DNA from: SAR202 cluster bacterium bin127
Lineage (GTDB): Bacteria > Chloroflexota > Dehalococcoidia > Lucifugimonadales > Lucifugimonadaceae
DNA: 64,000 bases
Assembly (NCBI GenBank): GCA_002239045.1
Contig: MPNN01000012.1
Location: 1-64,000, forward strand
Direction: 5' to 3'
The position numbers and the translations under genes are program-made. Numbering within the stretch: the first letter of the stretch is position 1; each line of letters begins with the position of its first letter. A model generated the notes under the pieces. That model was not told the origin of the DNA, did not search any database, and worked only from the letters and a program-made list of their open reading frames with translations. Below, piece after piece: positions 27,240 through 35,701 of this stretch.

Positions 27240-28223
27240 TTAAGCACAAACTGGCTCACTACCATCCCAACGGTTGAATGCAGGTTGCTGGCCTTTGGCT
27301 AGCGAATCTCGGGCGTCGGTCCACAGCTCGTTCCAAATCACGGGATCGTGCAACTCGCTCTCAGGGTTGCTCTTGCTACGAGCCACGAACCCCGGAAAAC
27401 TCGTCCGACCCGTCGACTGTCCGACAGGGTTGTAGCGCAAGTCGAAACTCCACCGTATCCGGTCGCTGTTGTTCGGCAACGACGAATGCACTGTGAACTT
27501 CGTCATGAAGAGCGCATCACCCTTCTTGAGCGGTACCGGCACTGCCTTGCCGACCTCGAACTCCGACTCCGGTATCTGCAATCCCGCCTGGAGTCCGTTC
27601 GCCAGACCCGGACAGTGCGTCAGCAGATCCGACCGGTGAGACCCCGGAACAACCTTCAGGCAACCATTCTCCTCATCCGCATCCATCAGCGGGAACCACA
27701 CCGTCAGCATCAACGTCTCATCCGCATCCGGATTCACAACCCCCTGGTCCTGATGCCAGGGTGTCACCCCGAACTTCACCTGTCCCTTCTCGTCCCGAGG
27801 CGCTCGATCCTCCGGAACCTTGATCCGCACGTGCTGCACCGGGTTCGAATAGACCTCCGGTCCGATGAACGATTCGACCGCATCCAACAAACTAGGCGCT
27901 GTCAAAGCGTTGAAGACCGCAGGGCCAGCCCAGAACGGAGTGTCGGGCGTGATCCCGCCTTGAGGCAGCGAGAAATCGAAGTAGCCGTTGTGGACGTCGC
28001 CAGATTCGGCGTAGATCTGCGTCACCCGCTCCCCAAACTCCAGATCCTCGTATTTGGAGCTGATCTTCCCATCCTCGTGGAGTTCATCGGCGAGGCGATC
28101 CAACACCCCTTGGTACTCATCGATCACCGGATCGATTACGGTTTCTGGATCTAGTACATTCTCGGCTGTCACGAATCCGAAGTGCTCAAAGTGTTCGAGT
28201 TGTTCTTTCGTCATTGCAGGCAT
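27240..28223 (-). CDS. Phytanoyl-CoA dioxygenase (PhyH) family protein 2
   Basis: This PhyH paralog of 327 residues from ATG 28223 aligns without gaps at the start to its neighbours (MPAMTKEQLEHFEHFGFV). An upstream ATG at 28259 is less likely. Iron ligands lie in TPWHQDQGVV and TVHSSLPNNSD, and the cofactor region is DRIRWSFDLRY. The C-terminus has the conserved FNRWDGSEPVCA tail. It is very similar to PhyH 1 and PhyH 3, so the array arose by tandem duplication. No neighbouring gene reveals the substrate, although RDD membrane proteins follow upstream. Confidence 0.9.
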   Translation of the reverse strand: MPAMTKEQLEHFEHFGFVTAENVLDPETVIDPVIDEYQGVLDRLADELHEDGKISSKYEDLEFGERVTQIYAESGDVHNGYFDFSLPQGGITPDTPFWAGPAVFNALTAPSLLDAVESFIGPEVYSNPVQHVRIKVPEDRAPRDEKGQVKFGVTPWHQDQGVVNPDADETLMLTVWFPLMDADEENGCLKVVPGSHRSDLLTHCPGLANGLQAGLQIPESEFEVGKAVPVPLKKGDALFMTKFTVHSSLPNNSDRIRWSFDLRYNPVGQSTGRTSFPGFVARSKSNPESELHDPVIWNELWTDARDSLAKGQQPAFNRWDGSEPVCA

Positions 28224-28396
28224 GATTCGGCCGCTCCGTGGATCGTCAACGAACGTCAACTAAGAATGATACCGCGTCGGCGAAACGTGATTCCTGCATC
28301 TTGTATTTGTCTTTCCTGCATACCATCTCGTCATTCCTGCGAACGCAGGAACCCAACAGCTTGCCGGGAAAACCACGAGTTGACTGTAGCGATATC

Positions 28397-28421
28397 CCCT
28401 CTCCCGCTCGGCGGGAGAGGG
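28397..28421. terminator. 11-bp GC hairpin in the PhyH 3 downstream region
   Basis: CCCTCTCCCGC and GCGGGAGAGGG flank a TCG loop. The sequence (with GTCAGGGTGA after it) resembles a dispersed bacterial intergenic repeat, so it may be a REP-like element rather than a terminator. The rest of 28224-28488 holds no gene, only a CATTCCTGCGAACGCAGGAA palindrome. Confidence 0.4.
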
Positions 28422-28488
28422 TCAGGGTGAAGGCGACCAGGGCGGACAAAGGGGAGCGGTACGGTAAACGACCACCATCTTGAACCTA

Positions 28489-28660
28489 GGCACACACCGC
28501 CTCGCTACCGTCCCATCGGTAGAAGACCGGTTCGTTGCTCTCAGCCAGTGACGCACGCGCCTGCTCCCCCATCCCCCGCCCCCCCACCGCCCCATGGGTA
28601 GAAGCCGTTTCCGTTCCTCCCACCCAGTGACCCACGCGCCTGCTCCCACATCCCCCGCCA
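28489..28660. repeat. 79-bp tandem duplication at the 3' end of PhyH 3
   Basis: Two copies of the C-terminal coding segment lie 79 bases apart (about 28511-28578 and 28589-28656), about 85 percent alike. The unit is one base longer than 26 codons, which shifts the frame. A run of seven C between the copies (about 28579-28585) is a plausible place for a one-base slip. Confidence 0.65.
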
Positions 28661-29548
28661 CTTCGCCGCATCGTGCAACTCAGACTCCGGATTGCTCCGA
28701 CTCCTCGCGACGAAGCCGGGCAGAAACGACCGCCCCGTCGGCTGCCCAACCGGATGGTACCGCAGATCGAAGCTCCATCTGATGCGGTCGCTGTTGTTCG
28801 GGAACGAAGAGTGCACCGTGTATTTCGAGAAGAACAGCGCATCGCCCTTCTTCAATGGCACGGCCACAGCTTTGCCGACCTCGAACTCACTGTCCGGTAT
28901 CAGTAAATTGCCTTGGACATCCTTGCCGCCCGGACAGTGAGTCAACATGTTCTCTGCCCGGTGCGAACCGGGAACCACCTGCAGACAGCCGTTCTGCTCG
29001 TCGGTGTCAGACAGCGGGAACCATACCGTGATCAGATGCGTGTCATCCGCTTCCGGGTTTACAACGCCGGCGTCCTGATGCCAGGGAGCTGCGCCGTAGA
29101 TCACGTTCCCCTCGTCGTCCCGTGGCGCATCCTTCTCAGGCACCTTGATGCGGACATGCTGGACCGGGTTCGAGTAAATCTCAGGTCCGATCAACGACTC
29201 CACCGCATCGAGCAGACTTGGCGCGGTCAGCGCATTGAATATCGCTGGGCCCACCCAGAACGGGGTCTCGTGCGTCACGTTCGCCACCGACAATGTGAAA
29301 TCGAAGTGCTTGTTGTGGACCTCTCCCGACTCGGCATAGATCTGCGTCACGCGGTCTCCGAACTCCAGATTCTCATACTTCGAACTGATCTTGCCTTCTG
29401 CCAGCAGCTTGTCGGCGAGGTTGTCGAGGACACCGGCGTATTCGTCGATGACTGGGTCGATGACGGTGTCTGGATCTAACACTCCAACAACAGCGACAAA
29501 CCCGAAATGCTCAAAATGTTCGAGCTGTTCCGTAGTCATCGCAGGCAT
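28541..29548 (-). CDS. Phytanoyl-CoA dioxygenase (PhyH) family protein 3, frameshifted tail
   Basis: This PhyH paralog of 335 codons as read has the triad intact (APWHQDAGVV, TVHSSFPNNSD) and DRIRWSFDLRY. Up to WRGMWEQAR it aligns with its neighbours. After that the frame runs into a Gly-rich tail (FYPWGGGGAGDGG) and stops at 28541. The expected family ending (FYRWDGSEAVCA) lies in another frame and stops at 28489. The cause is a 79-bp tandem duplication of the 3' end. Catalytic residues are unaffected, so the enzyme may still work. Confidence 0.85.
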   Translation of the reverse strand: MPAMTTEQLEHFEHFGFVAVVGVLDPDTVIDPVIDEYAGVLDNLADKLLAEGKISSKYENLEFGDRVTQIYAESGEVHNKHFDFTLSVANVTHETPFWVGPAIFNALTAPSLLDAVESLIGPEIYSNPVQHVRIKVPEKDAPRDDEGNVIYGAAPWHQDAGVVNPEADDTHLITVWFPLSDTDEQNGCLQVVPGSHRAENMLTHCPGGKDVQGNLLIPDSEFEVGKAVAVPLKKGDALFFSKYTVHSSFPNNSDRIRWSFDLRYHPVGQPTGRSFLPGFVARSRSNPESELHDAAKWRGMWEQARGSLGGRNGNGFYPWGGGGAGDGGAGACVTG

Positions 29549-29658
29549 GATGTGGAGGCTCCTAGGATCGTTCGTCGACGATTGCTAAAACGCATCTTAT
29601 CGTTGATCGATCACGCGCATGATCCTTGGCACCCCAGAGACACCTCGATAGAACCAAG

Positions 29659-30363
29659 TCATTTATCCAAGACAACCACCGTGCCCGTCAAAACATCATG
29701 CCAACCCCGGTTTTCTCCGTCGAAAACCATCCAGAGGTGGTTCGTGGACGCCAAGATTACTGGCGCGACCAGCCCGAGAAATGCCGGCAATCCAAACGGT
29801 ATCAGCAGTAAAACCCATCCGAGGTAATCGTCAGCTACATCTTCGACTACTCGCGGCAAATCGCCCCAATATCCAACAAAAGCGAACAAGACATACCCGA
29901 TGGCAAAACCCACGTAAGGCACTAACAGGAACGGGCTCCCCAAAACCAGGCGAATCAAAGCCGTCCTGCGACCGATCCTGCCTCCCTCGGTTTCAATGAT
30001 CATCAATCGGGCCAGCCGATGCCCAGGGGTGGCGCCCCGGTTCGACGACCTGTAAGCGAAAAACAGAAGGATCAACGTGGCGACCACCCACGACGCGGGA
30101 AAGTACAGAGCCATCGCTGCTAGTGGAGCGAAATTCGCGCCGCCGTATGGATCATGCGCGAAGACGGCGAACACGAGGAACCCGATCGCAACGAAAACCC
30201 CGCCGACCGCGCCCCCGATTAACGCCAACACCCAATCAATTAATCCAGCCATAAATCGGCGCCATACCGGCGCACAGACGTACGACGTTCCTTGTGCCGC
30301 GCCGCGAAACGGCAGGGAATTACCATCCCCCACGCCGCGATCTTGTTGAAGTCCCTTTTTCAT
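29659..30363 (-). CDS. RDD-family membrane protein, copy 1
   Basis: This 234-residue protein has the RDD domain. APVWRRFMAGLIDWVLAL carries the Arg and Asp of the family signature in helix 1, then come a second hydrophobic pair and a GATPGHRLARLMII segment, and the tail reads VILASTNHLWMVFDGENRGWHDVLTGTVVV. RDD proteins are usually transporters or ion antiporters of small size. A near-identical paralog lies at 30498-31202, so this is a recent tandem duplication with a unit of about 840 bp. The start is ATG 30363. Confidence 0.85.
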   Translation of the reverse strand: MKKGLQQDRGVGDGNSLPFRGAAQGTSYVCAPVWRRFMAGLIDWVLALIGGAVGGVFVAIGFLVFAVFAHDPYGGANFAPLAAMALYFPASWVVATLILLFFAYRSSNRGATPGHRLARLMIIETEGGRIGRRTALIRLVLGSPFLLVPYVGFAIGYVLFAFVGYWGDLPRVVEDVADDYLGWVLLLIPFGLPAFLGLVAPVILASTNHLWMVFDGENRGWHDVLTGTVVVLDK

Positions 30364-30497
30364 TCGACCCTGATCGGATGTCGCTGCGAATATTAGCGTT
30401 TACCCCGCTCGCGGGAACTGTCGGACGTTTGCCACGGAATCGATTGGTGCTACGACATGATCCTTGGCACCCCAGAGACATCTCGTATAAAACCAAG

Positions 30498-31202
30498 TCA
30501 TTTGTCCAAGACAACCACCGTGCCTGTCAAAACATCGTGCCAACCCCGGTTTTCACCGTCGAAAATCATCCAGACGTGGTTCGTGGGCGCCAAGATTACC
30601 GGCCCGACCAACCCGACAATCGACAGCAATATGAACGGTAACGCCCCGAACGTCCATTCGGGCAAATTGGAAGTTGCATATCCGACTACTCGCGGCAAAT
30701 CGATCCAATATCCAACAACGACGAGCGAGAAAATCCCAATGGTAAAGCCCAAGTAAGGCAATACCAAGAAGGGACTCCCCAAAACTTGGCGCACCAAAGC
30801 CCTCCCGCGGCCGATCGTACCTCCGTCGGTTCCAACGATTCGCAATTGGACCAGCCGATGCCCCGGAGTGTCGCCCCGGCTCGACGACCTATAAGCGAAC
30901 AACAAAAGGATCAGTGTGGCGACTACCCAAGACGCGGGATAGTACAGGAACACCGCTCCAACTAAAGACATATTCGCTCCGTCGGTATCGTCATGCACAA
31001 TGGTGGCGACCACGATGAACCCGATCGCAACGAAAACTCCACCGACTGCGCCCCCGAATAGCGCCAACACCCAATCAATTAATCCCGCCACAAATCGGCG
31101 CCATACCGGCGCACAGACGTACGACGTTCCTTGTGCCGCGCCGCGAAACGGCAGGGAATTACCATCCGTTACGCCGAGATCATGTTGAATTCCTGTTCTC
31201 AT
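30498..31202 (-). CDS. RDD-family membrane protein, copy 2
   Basis: The same length (234 residues) and layout as copy 1: CAPVWRRFVAGLIDWVLAL, RGDTPGHRLVQLRIV and an ending almost identical to copy 1. The middle helices differ more, indicating that the ends are constrained or converted. Copies 1 and 2 also share noncoding sequence after their stops (ATGATCCTTGGCACCCCAGA). It may form a heteromer with copy 1. No regulatory site was recognised. Confidence 0.85.
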   Translation of the reverse strand: MRTGIQHDLGVTDGNSLPFRGAAQGTSYVCAPVWRRFVAGLIDWVLALFGGAVGGVFVAIGFIVVATIVHDDTDGANMSLVGAVFLYYPASWVVATLILLLFAYRSSSRGDTPGHRLVQLRIVGTDGGTIGRGRALVRQVLGSPFLVLPYLGFTIGIFSLVVVGYWIDLPRVVGYATSNLPEWTFGALPFILLSIVGLVGPVILAPTNHVWMIFDGENRGWHDVLTGTVVVLDK

Positions 31203-31267
31203 TCGACCCGAAAGGCGCTATCCAACATTGCGTAACAATCCCGCAGATGTCGCGATCGCAAAACCGC

Positions 31268-31567
31268 TCACATCGACGCGCGCTTAACCTGCTCATCAAC
31301 CAACCGCGCCATCCGACTATCGCGTTTCGTCAACCCTCCTACGTCATGTGAAATCAGCGCCACCTTCAATCGTCGGTACCGGATGTCGATATCCGGGTGA
31401 TGATCGTGGTCATCGGCATCCTGCGCAACCCGATTCACGAACTGAATGGCATCGATAAATGTCGGAAATTCCAGATGCCGGACTATCGCTCCCGACTCCG
31501 GATCGAGTTCCCAATCCGTCAAAGCAGCCAACATCTCGGCTACTTCGGTCTCGCTCAATTTAGACAT
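31268..31567 (-). CDS. phhB: Pterin-4a-carbinolamine dehydratase
   Basis: This 99-residue PCD protein has the active-site pattern DDHDHHPDIDIRYRRLKVAL followed by ISHDVGGLTKRD near residues 52-84, and the EVAEMLAAL N-terminal helix. The enzyme recycles tetrahydropterin cofactor after aromatic hydroxylation, or acts in molybdopterin-linked metabolism. No aromatic hydroxylase lies in the window. It begins 66 nt upstream of RDD copy 2 and 23 nt downstream of the UbiA gene on the same strand. Confidence 0.93.
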   Translation of the reverse strand: MSKLSETEVAEMLAALTDWELDPESGAIVRHLEFPTFIDAIQFVNRVAQDADDHDHHPDIDIRYRRLKVALISHDVGGLTKRDSRMARLVDEQVKRASM

Positions 31568-31589
31568 CCCAGAATCTCCTTGAATTGCG

Positions 31590-32621
31590 CTAATTGCCGT
31601 TAGCGGTGCCGATCGTGTGTACCAACAGTATCGCCGATGCAGTCGCCAGCCACAAAAAACCGTTGATCAGCGACGGACGATCCCGCAACAGGATTATCTC
31701 CGGCGCCTCACCTTCGCCCTTCACGTACAGCAGATAGAGGTAGCGGTAGATCCCATACGCCACCATCGGAATCGTCACCATCATCGTGTTGTCCGCCGGA
31801 ACGTTCGCCCCCATGTCGCCCAGGTCGATGGCGTAAAGCGCATAGGTGAATATCGCCAACGTCGCCGTGCTCATGATTAACGCATCGATGAACTCCGTCG
31901 TGTAATCGCCCAAGATGCCGCGCTGTCTCGCAGCCGCATCCCCCGCCGTCTTCAACTCCGCGCGTCGCTTGCCAAGCGCAATCAATAACGCACCCAACGC
32001 CGTCATGATGTAGAACCACGGCGATACGTCAATGTCGACGCCCGGCACACCGTTCTCAAATCCAGGCACTGGACCACCGATAGCCACATATCCGGCATAC
32101 GCCCGCAACACAAAACCCGTGGCAACGCTCATCACATCCAGTATCGCCACGTGCTTCAACTTAAACGTGTAGACGAAGTTCAACACCAAATAACCAACCG
32201 CAACCAACATCAACGGCCCGCTGATCAAAAACGAAATCGCCAATGCCAACAACATCGCCGCCAAAGCCGCAATCCTCGCCAACGCGACCGGCAGATCGCC
32301 CGAAGCTATCGCCCGATTCCTCTTCACCGGATGCGCCCGGTCACGCTCGACATCCACCAGATCGTTTACCAGATAGATCGCACTCGAAAGCAATGTGAAC
32401 GCCAACGCCGCTCCGACCCCTCGCACCAAGATCTCCGCCATCCCCGAAACATCGTCCACCGCAAACCAGATGTTCACCGAGAAAATCAGCGGCACCAACA
32501 CCAACCCATTCTTCGGGGCCTGCCGCGGACGCAACGCACTCAACAACGCGCCGAGCAACGACCTCGAACGCCGTCCCTCGGCCGAAACCTGCTGTTCACT
32601 CGGCCCGGTCATCATTGCCAA
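31590..32621 (-). CDS. UbiA-family prenyltransferase (decaprenyl-phosphate phosphoribosyltransferase-like)
   Basis: This 343-residue membrane protein has about eight or nine helices. The first Asp-rich motif is NDLVDVERDRAHPVKRNRAIASGDL near residue 85, the second Asp-rich region near 210 is GKRRAELKTAGDAAARQRGILGDY. The NDLVDVERDR-HPVKRNRP pattern is that of the subgroup transferring phosphoribose to polyprenyl phosphate, rather than quinone- or heme-type enzymes. Ends in IILLRDRPSLINGFLWL, also typical of that subgroup. The product would feed arabinose or related cell-wall sugar synthesis; that role is inferred. Confidence 0.82.
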   Translation of the reverse strand: MAMMTGPSEQQVSAEGRRSRSLLGALLSALRPRQAPKNGLVLVPLIFSVNIWFAVDDVSGMAEILVRGVGAALAFTLLSSAIYLVNDLVDVERDRAHPVKRNRAIASGDLPVALARIAALAAMLLALAISFLISGPLMLVAVGYLVLNFVYTFKLKHVAILDVMSVATGFVLRAYAGYVAIGGPVPGFENGVPGVDIDVSPWFYIMTALGALLIALGKRRAELKTAGDAAARQRGILGDYTTEFIDALIMSTATLAIFTYALYAIDLGDMGANVPADNTMMVTIPMVAYGIYRYLYLLYVKGEGEAPEIILLRDRPSLINGFLWLATASAILLVHTIGTANGN

Positions 32622-33028
32622 TGATAAAGAACACCCCCGTCATTCCCGCGGACGCGGGAATCCAGAGAAAACAAAGCACGCCACACCAGCGGCTTTAACC
32701 AACACCTCCCCTTCGCCCCGCGAAGGGGACGCGGAGCGCAGCGACGCAGGGGATGCACGAAATTCATCGTAGCCCTTAGTGGGATAATTCAGAGCCCAAA
32801 TCTAAGGCGCACCCCGTTGCCCCGCCCCTCTGGATTCCGGCTTTCGACGGAATGACGGAGTTGTGCACAGCACCCGAAGGAGACGCGGAGCGCAGCGACA
32901 CAGAGGATGCCCAAAAACCACCAACCCCACATCCCCTCCATCCTGTCCATCCATGTAAATTCACCAAAAACAACGCCGAACTCATCCATAATCATCACTA
33001 GCCGAAAGTCTGACCACCCAACCCGATA
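32622..33028. repeat. Repeat-filled intergenic region
   Basis: No gene is present. It contains a CATTCCCGCGGACGCGGGAA palindrome (from 32639), two copies of a GAAGGGGACGCGGAGCGCAG-like sequence (near 32718 and 32876), and a one-ended copy of the miniature family (core about 32806-32860, end GTTGTGCACAGCACCC at 32861-32876). Confidence 0.55.
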
Positions 33029-34180
33029 ATGACTCCCATGAAGATCACCAAAGTAACCCCGCTCATGCTCGACCGATATCTGCTGGTGCAGATCGAGACC
33101 GATGCCGGAATCTCCGGCATCGGCGAATCCGGCGCTTGGGGATTCCTCGAAGCCTCTGAAGCCGCAATCGAGAAATTCGGCCGCTACCTAGTCGGCGAAG
33201 ACCCCCTCCGAATCGAACACCACTGGCAATACATGTATCGCTTCTCCCACTTCCGAGGGTCCGCCGTCATGGCTGCCCTCAGCGCAATCGACATCGCGCT
33301 CTGGGACATCATGGGCAAACACTTCGACACACCTGTCCACCAACTGCTCGGCGGCAAAGTTCGCGACCGCGCTCGGGTCTACTACCACGTCTTCGGCGAC
33401 ACCACCGAAAAACTCGTCACCGGCATCGCTGAAGCCAAAGAGATGGGCTTCACCGCGGTCGGACACCTGACCCCCTTCCTCGACGAAGATCGCGACGTCC
33501 CATATTTCAAGACCCACGCCGAAAAAATACGCGACGCCATCGAGACGGTCCGCAATTACCGAGAGACCGTCGGCGACTCCGTCGACCTTTGCATCGAGAT
33601 CCACCGCCGCCTCACTCCCGCCGAAGCCGTCCAACTCGGACTCGGCATCGAAGAGTTTCATCCCTACTTTTACGAAGACCCCATCACTCCCGACAACTTC
33701 GACGAAATGGCCTACGTCGCCGACAAGATCAACATCCCCATCGCCACCGGTGAACGGTACACCTCGCTCTGGGAGTTTCAGATGGCCCTCTCGAGGTGCG
33801 CAGTCCAGTACGTCCGTCCCGACGTATGTCTAGTAGGAGGCATCTCAGGAGCTAGAAAGATCGCCGCGTTAGCCGAAGCCCACCATGTTGGCGTAGTACC
33901 CCACAACCCCCTCTCACCGGTCAGCACTGCCGCCTGCCTTCAGATCGCTGCCACCGCGCCGAACTTCGCGCTCCAAGAGTACCCCATTGGCGAAGACATC
34001 CCACCCAAATCCGACATGGTCGCAAACACTCCGCAGCACGACGGTAACGGTTACCTCATCATCTCGGACCAACCCGGCATCGGCATCGAACTCAAACCCG
34101 ACGCCGTCGCGCAATGCCCACCATCCCCGCGGGAAGTCGAAACGCGCTTGCATTTCGACGGGTCGGTGATCGATCAATGA
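33029..34180 (+). CDS. Enolase-superfamily sugar-acid dehydratase (mannonate/galactonate-type) 1
   Basis: This 383-residue protein belongs to the mandelate racemase/muconate lactonising branch. The capping domain starts MKITKVTPLMLDRYLLVQIETD. Barrel metal ligands lie in CIEIHRRLTPAEA (with the His of the ExH motif near residue 192), FYEDPI near 217 and ATGERY near 240. The C-terminal HNPLSPVSTAACLQIAA matches dehydratases of mannonate or galactonate. The usual Asp of DxH is Glu here. Such enzymes remove water from an acid sugar. It stands alone on its strand; a related enzyme lies at 43986. ATG 33038 is an alternative start. Confidence 0.85.
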   Translation: MTPMKITKVTPLMLDRYLLVQIETDAGISGIGESGAWGFLEASEAAIEKFGRYLVGEDPLRIEHHWQYMYRFSHFRGSAVMAALSAIDIALWDIMGKHFDTPVHQLLGGKVRDRARVYYHVFGDTTEKLVTGIAEAKEMGFTAVGHLTPFLDEDRDVPYFKTHAEKIRDAIETVRNYRETVGDSVDLCIEIHRRLTPAEAVQLGLGIEEFHPYFYEDPITPDNFDEMAYVADKINIPIATGERYTSLWEFQMALSRCAVQYVRPDVCLVGGISGARKIAALAEAHHVGVVPHNPLSPVSTAACLQIAATAPNFALQEYPIGEDIPPKSDMVANTPQHDGNGYLIISDQPGIGIELKPDAVAQCPPSPREVETRLHFDGSVIDQ

Positions 34181-34344
34181 GATCCCGCAACGTCGTCAAA
34201 ATGGACAAAACTTACAAATACGTAACTTGCGGCCAAGTTTGATATATTTGCATCACACGGGAACGAACCCCAAGGTTGAGCTGAAAGGTTGAACCCCCGG
34301 TTTGGACCCGGCGTAAACGAAAACTTGCACGAAAGGAAATCGAC
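34181..34344 (+). promoter_or_regulatory. infC leader region
   Basis: This 164-nt leader has an AT-rich part with a TATATT box at 34243-34248 and no convincing -35. A GGTTGAGC/GGTTGAAC duplication and an AACCCCCGG/CCCGG segment near 34280-34312 could fold. It ends with AAAGGA 7 nt before the proposed ATA start. Translation feedback by IF-3 through the rare start codon is the expected control. Confidence 0.4.
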
Positions 34345-34989
34345 ATAGCAAGGAACTATCGCATCAACCATCGGATCCGCGCACCGGAAGTTCTCTTGGT
34401 GCAGCGCACGAGCAATGGTGCAACCTCATCCACCGCGATGCAGCGTAACGAGGCACTAAACCTCGCACAAGAAGCCGGACTAGACCTCGTCGAGGTCGGT
34501 CCCGACCAGAATCCGCCGGTCGTCCGCATGATGGACTACGGCAAATTTAAGTTCGATCAATCCAAACGAGCCAAGGAGGCTCGAAAAGCATCTAAGGCGA
34601 CCAGCGAACTTAAAAAGGTCCGCCTGACGCCGAAAATTGCTGAGAACGACATCCAACAGAAGACCAAACGAGTCCTCGGATTCCTACAAGACGGTGCCAA
34701 AGTCCAGGTCTTCGTCCGCTTCCGCGGGCGCGAACAGGCGCACCCAGAGATCGCAATGGATGTGTTGCGGCGCGTCGCCAAAGGCGTTGCCGAATACGCT
34801 CGATTGGAACAGAAACCGGTCATGGAAGGCCGCATGCTGAGCATGATGCTCGCACCGAGAGCCGGCATCAGCCGACCCGCGAGCAAAGCGGTCGCTCCGG
34901 AACGACGGCACCGCGATCGGCGGCGTAACGGCCAGTCGACCGACACCGTCGAAACCGATACGCGAGAACCAGTCGCTCAATCCGCCTGA
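34345..34989 (+). CDS. infC: Translation initiation factor IF-3, ATA start
   Basis: The conserved IF-3 N-terminus (ARNYRINHRIRAPEVLLV) lies upstream of the first standard start (34396, GTG), so the gene must begin at ATA 34345 or ATC 34339. AAGGA lies 7 nt before the ATA. The result is 214 residues, the usual length with a short extension. The N domain has GLDLVEVGPDQNPPVVRMMDYGKFKF; the C domain has KKVRLTPKIAENDIQQKTKRVLGFL and VQVFVRFRGREQAH. IF-3 binds the 30S subunit and discriminates against non-AUG starts, so its own rare start gives autoregulation. It precedes rpmI and rplT, the classic operon. Confidence 0.93.
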   Translation: MARNYRINHRIRAPEVLLVQRTSNGATSSTAMQRNEALNLAQEAGLDLVEVGPDQNPPVVRMMDYGKFKFDQSKRAKEARKASKATSELKKVRLTPKIAENDIQQKTKRVLGFLQDGAKVQVFVRFRGREQAHPEIAMDVLRRVAKGVAEYARLEQKPVMEGRMLSMMLAPRAGISRPASKAVAPERRHRDRRRNGQSTDTVETDTREPVAQSA

Positions 34990-35081
34990 TTTCGGATCTT
35001 AGCGTTCCGAAATCTTCTCCCTGAGATCGACGTTGCGCGCCCACGTGTAACCCACGCGGGCGCGTATTGCATAATTGAACC

Positions 35082-35288
35082 ATGCCCAAGCTGAAAACCC
35101 ACAAAGGCGCAAAGAAGCGCTTCCATATCACCGGCACTGGCAAGCTGATGCGGACCAAAGGCCCGAAGAGCCATTTCCGAATGCGCAAGGCAAAGCGCAT
35201 GAAGCGATTGCTCGGCGGAAAAGTCGGCATCAATTCACCAGTCATGGCCAAGTCGATCAAACAATCCCTTGTAGGCTCATCCCGATAG
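35082..35288 (+). CDS. rpmI: 50S ribosomal protein L35
   Basis: This 68-residue basic protein has [20 protein letters not shown] at the start, the L35 signature, and a [11 protein letters not shown] segment. It lies between infC and rplT in the standard gene order, 92 nt after infC and 31 nt before rplT. Confidence 0.96.
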   Translation: MPKLKTHKGAKKRFHITGTGKLMRTKGPKSHFRMRKAKRMKRLLGGKVGINSPVMAKSIKQSLVGSSR

Positions 35289-35319
35289 CGAACGCAGGGA
35301 TCGAGTTCAGAGGTCCATC

Positions 35320-35673
35320 GTGCCCCGAGTCAAAGCAGGAACCACACGCCGAGCACGCCATAAGGCCGTACTCGCTACCACCAAAGGCCACCGAGCCGCA
35401 CGTAGTAGCCGCTACCGCGTCGCCAAAGAGTCGATGCTTCACGCGCTTGACTACGCCACGCGTCACCGCAAGCTCAAGAAGCGACAGAATCGCTCACTAG
35501 CTATTACGCGCATCAATGCCGCCGCGCGCGAACACGGAATCAGCTACTCATCGCTGATCAACGGACTCAAGAAGGCTGAGATCGCACTCGACCGAAAATC
35601 GCTAGCCGATCTTGCCATTCGCCAACCCGACGCATTCGCCAAAGTAGTCGCATCCGCGAAAGCGGAACTCTAA
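35320..35673 (+). CDS. rplT: 50S ribosomal protein L20
   Basis: This 117-residue protein starts at GTG 35320 ([18 protein letters not shown]), with AGAGG just upstream. The central [35 protein letters not shown] segment is typical. It binds 23S rRNA early in 50S assembly and often represses its own operon. The third gene of the infC-rpmI-rplT cluster. Confidence 0.96.
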   Translation: MPRVKAGTTRRARHKAVLATTKGHRAARSSRYRVAKESMLHALDYATRHRKLKKRQNRSLAITRINAAAREHGISYSSLINGLKKAEIALDRKSLADLAIRQPDAFAKVVASAKAEL

Positions 35674-35701
35674 CGCCCGCGGTCGCTGCCCTAGACGATA
35701 T

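Noticed and set aside
28294-28350. Palindrome CATTCCTGCGAACGCAGGAA as an attachment site
   Set aside because: Close relatives occur at 12003, 12117, 12193 and 32639; it is a dispersed repeat and no integrase is present.
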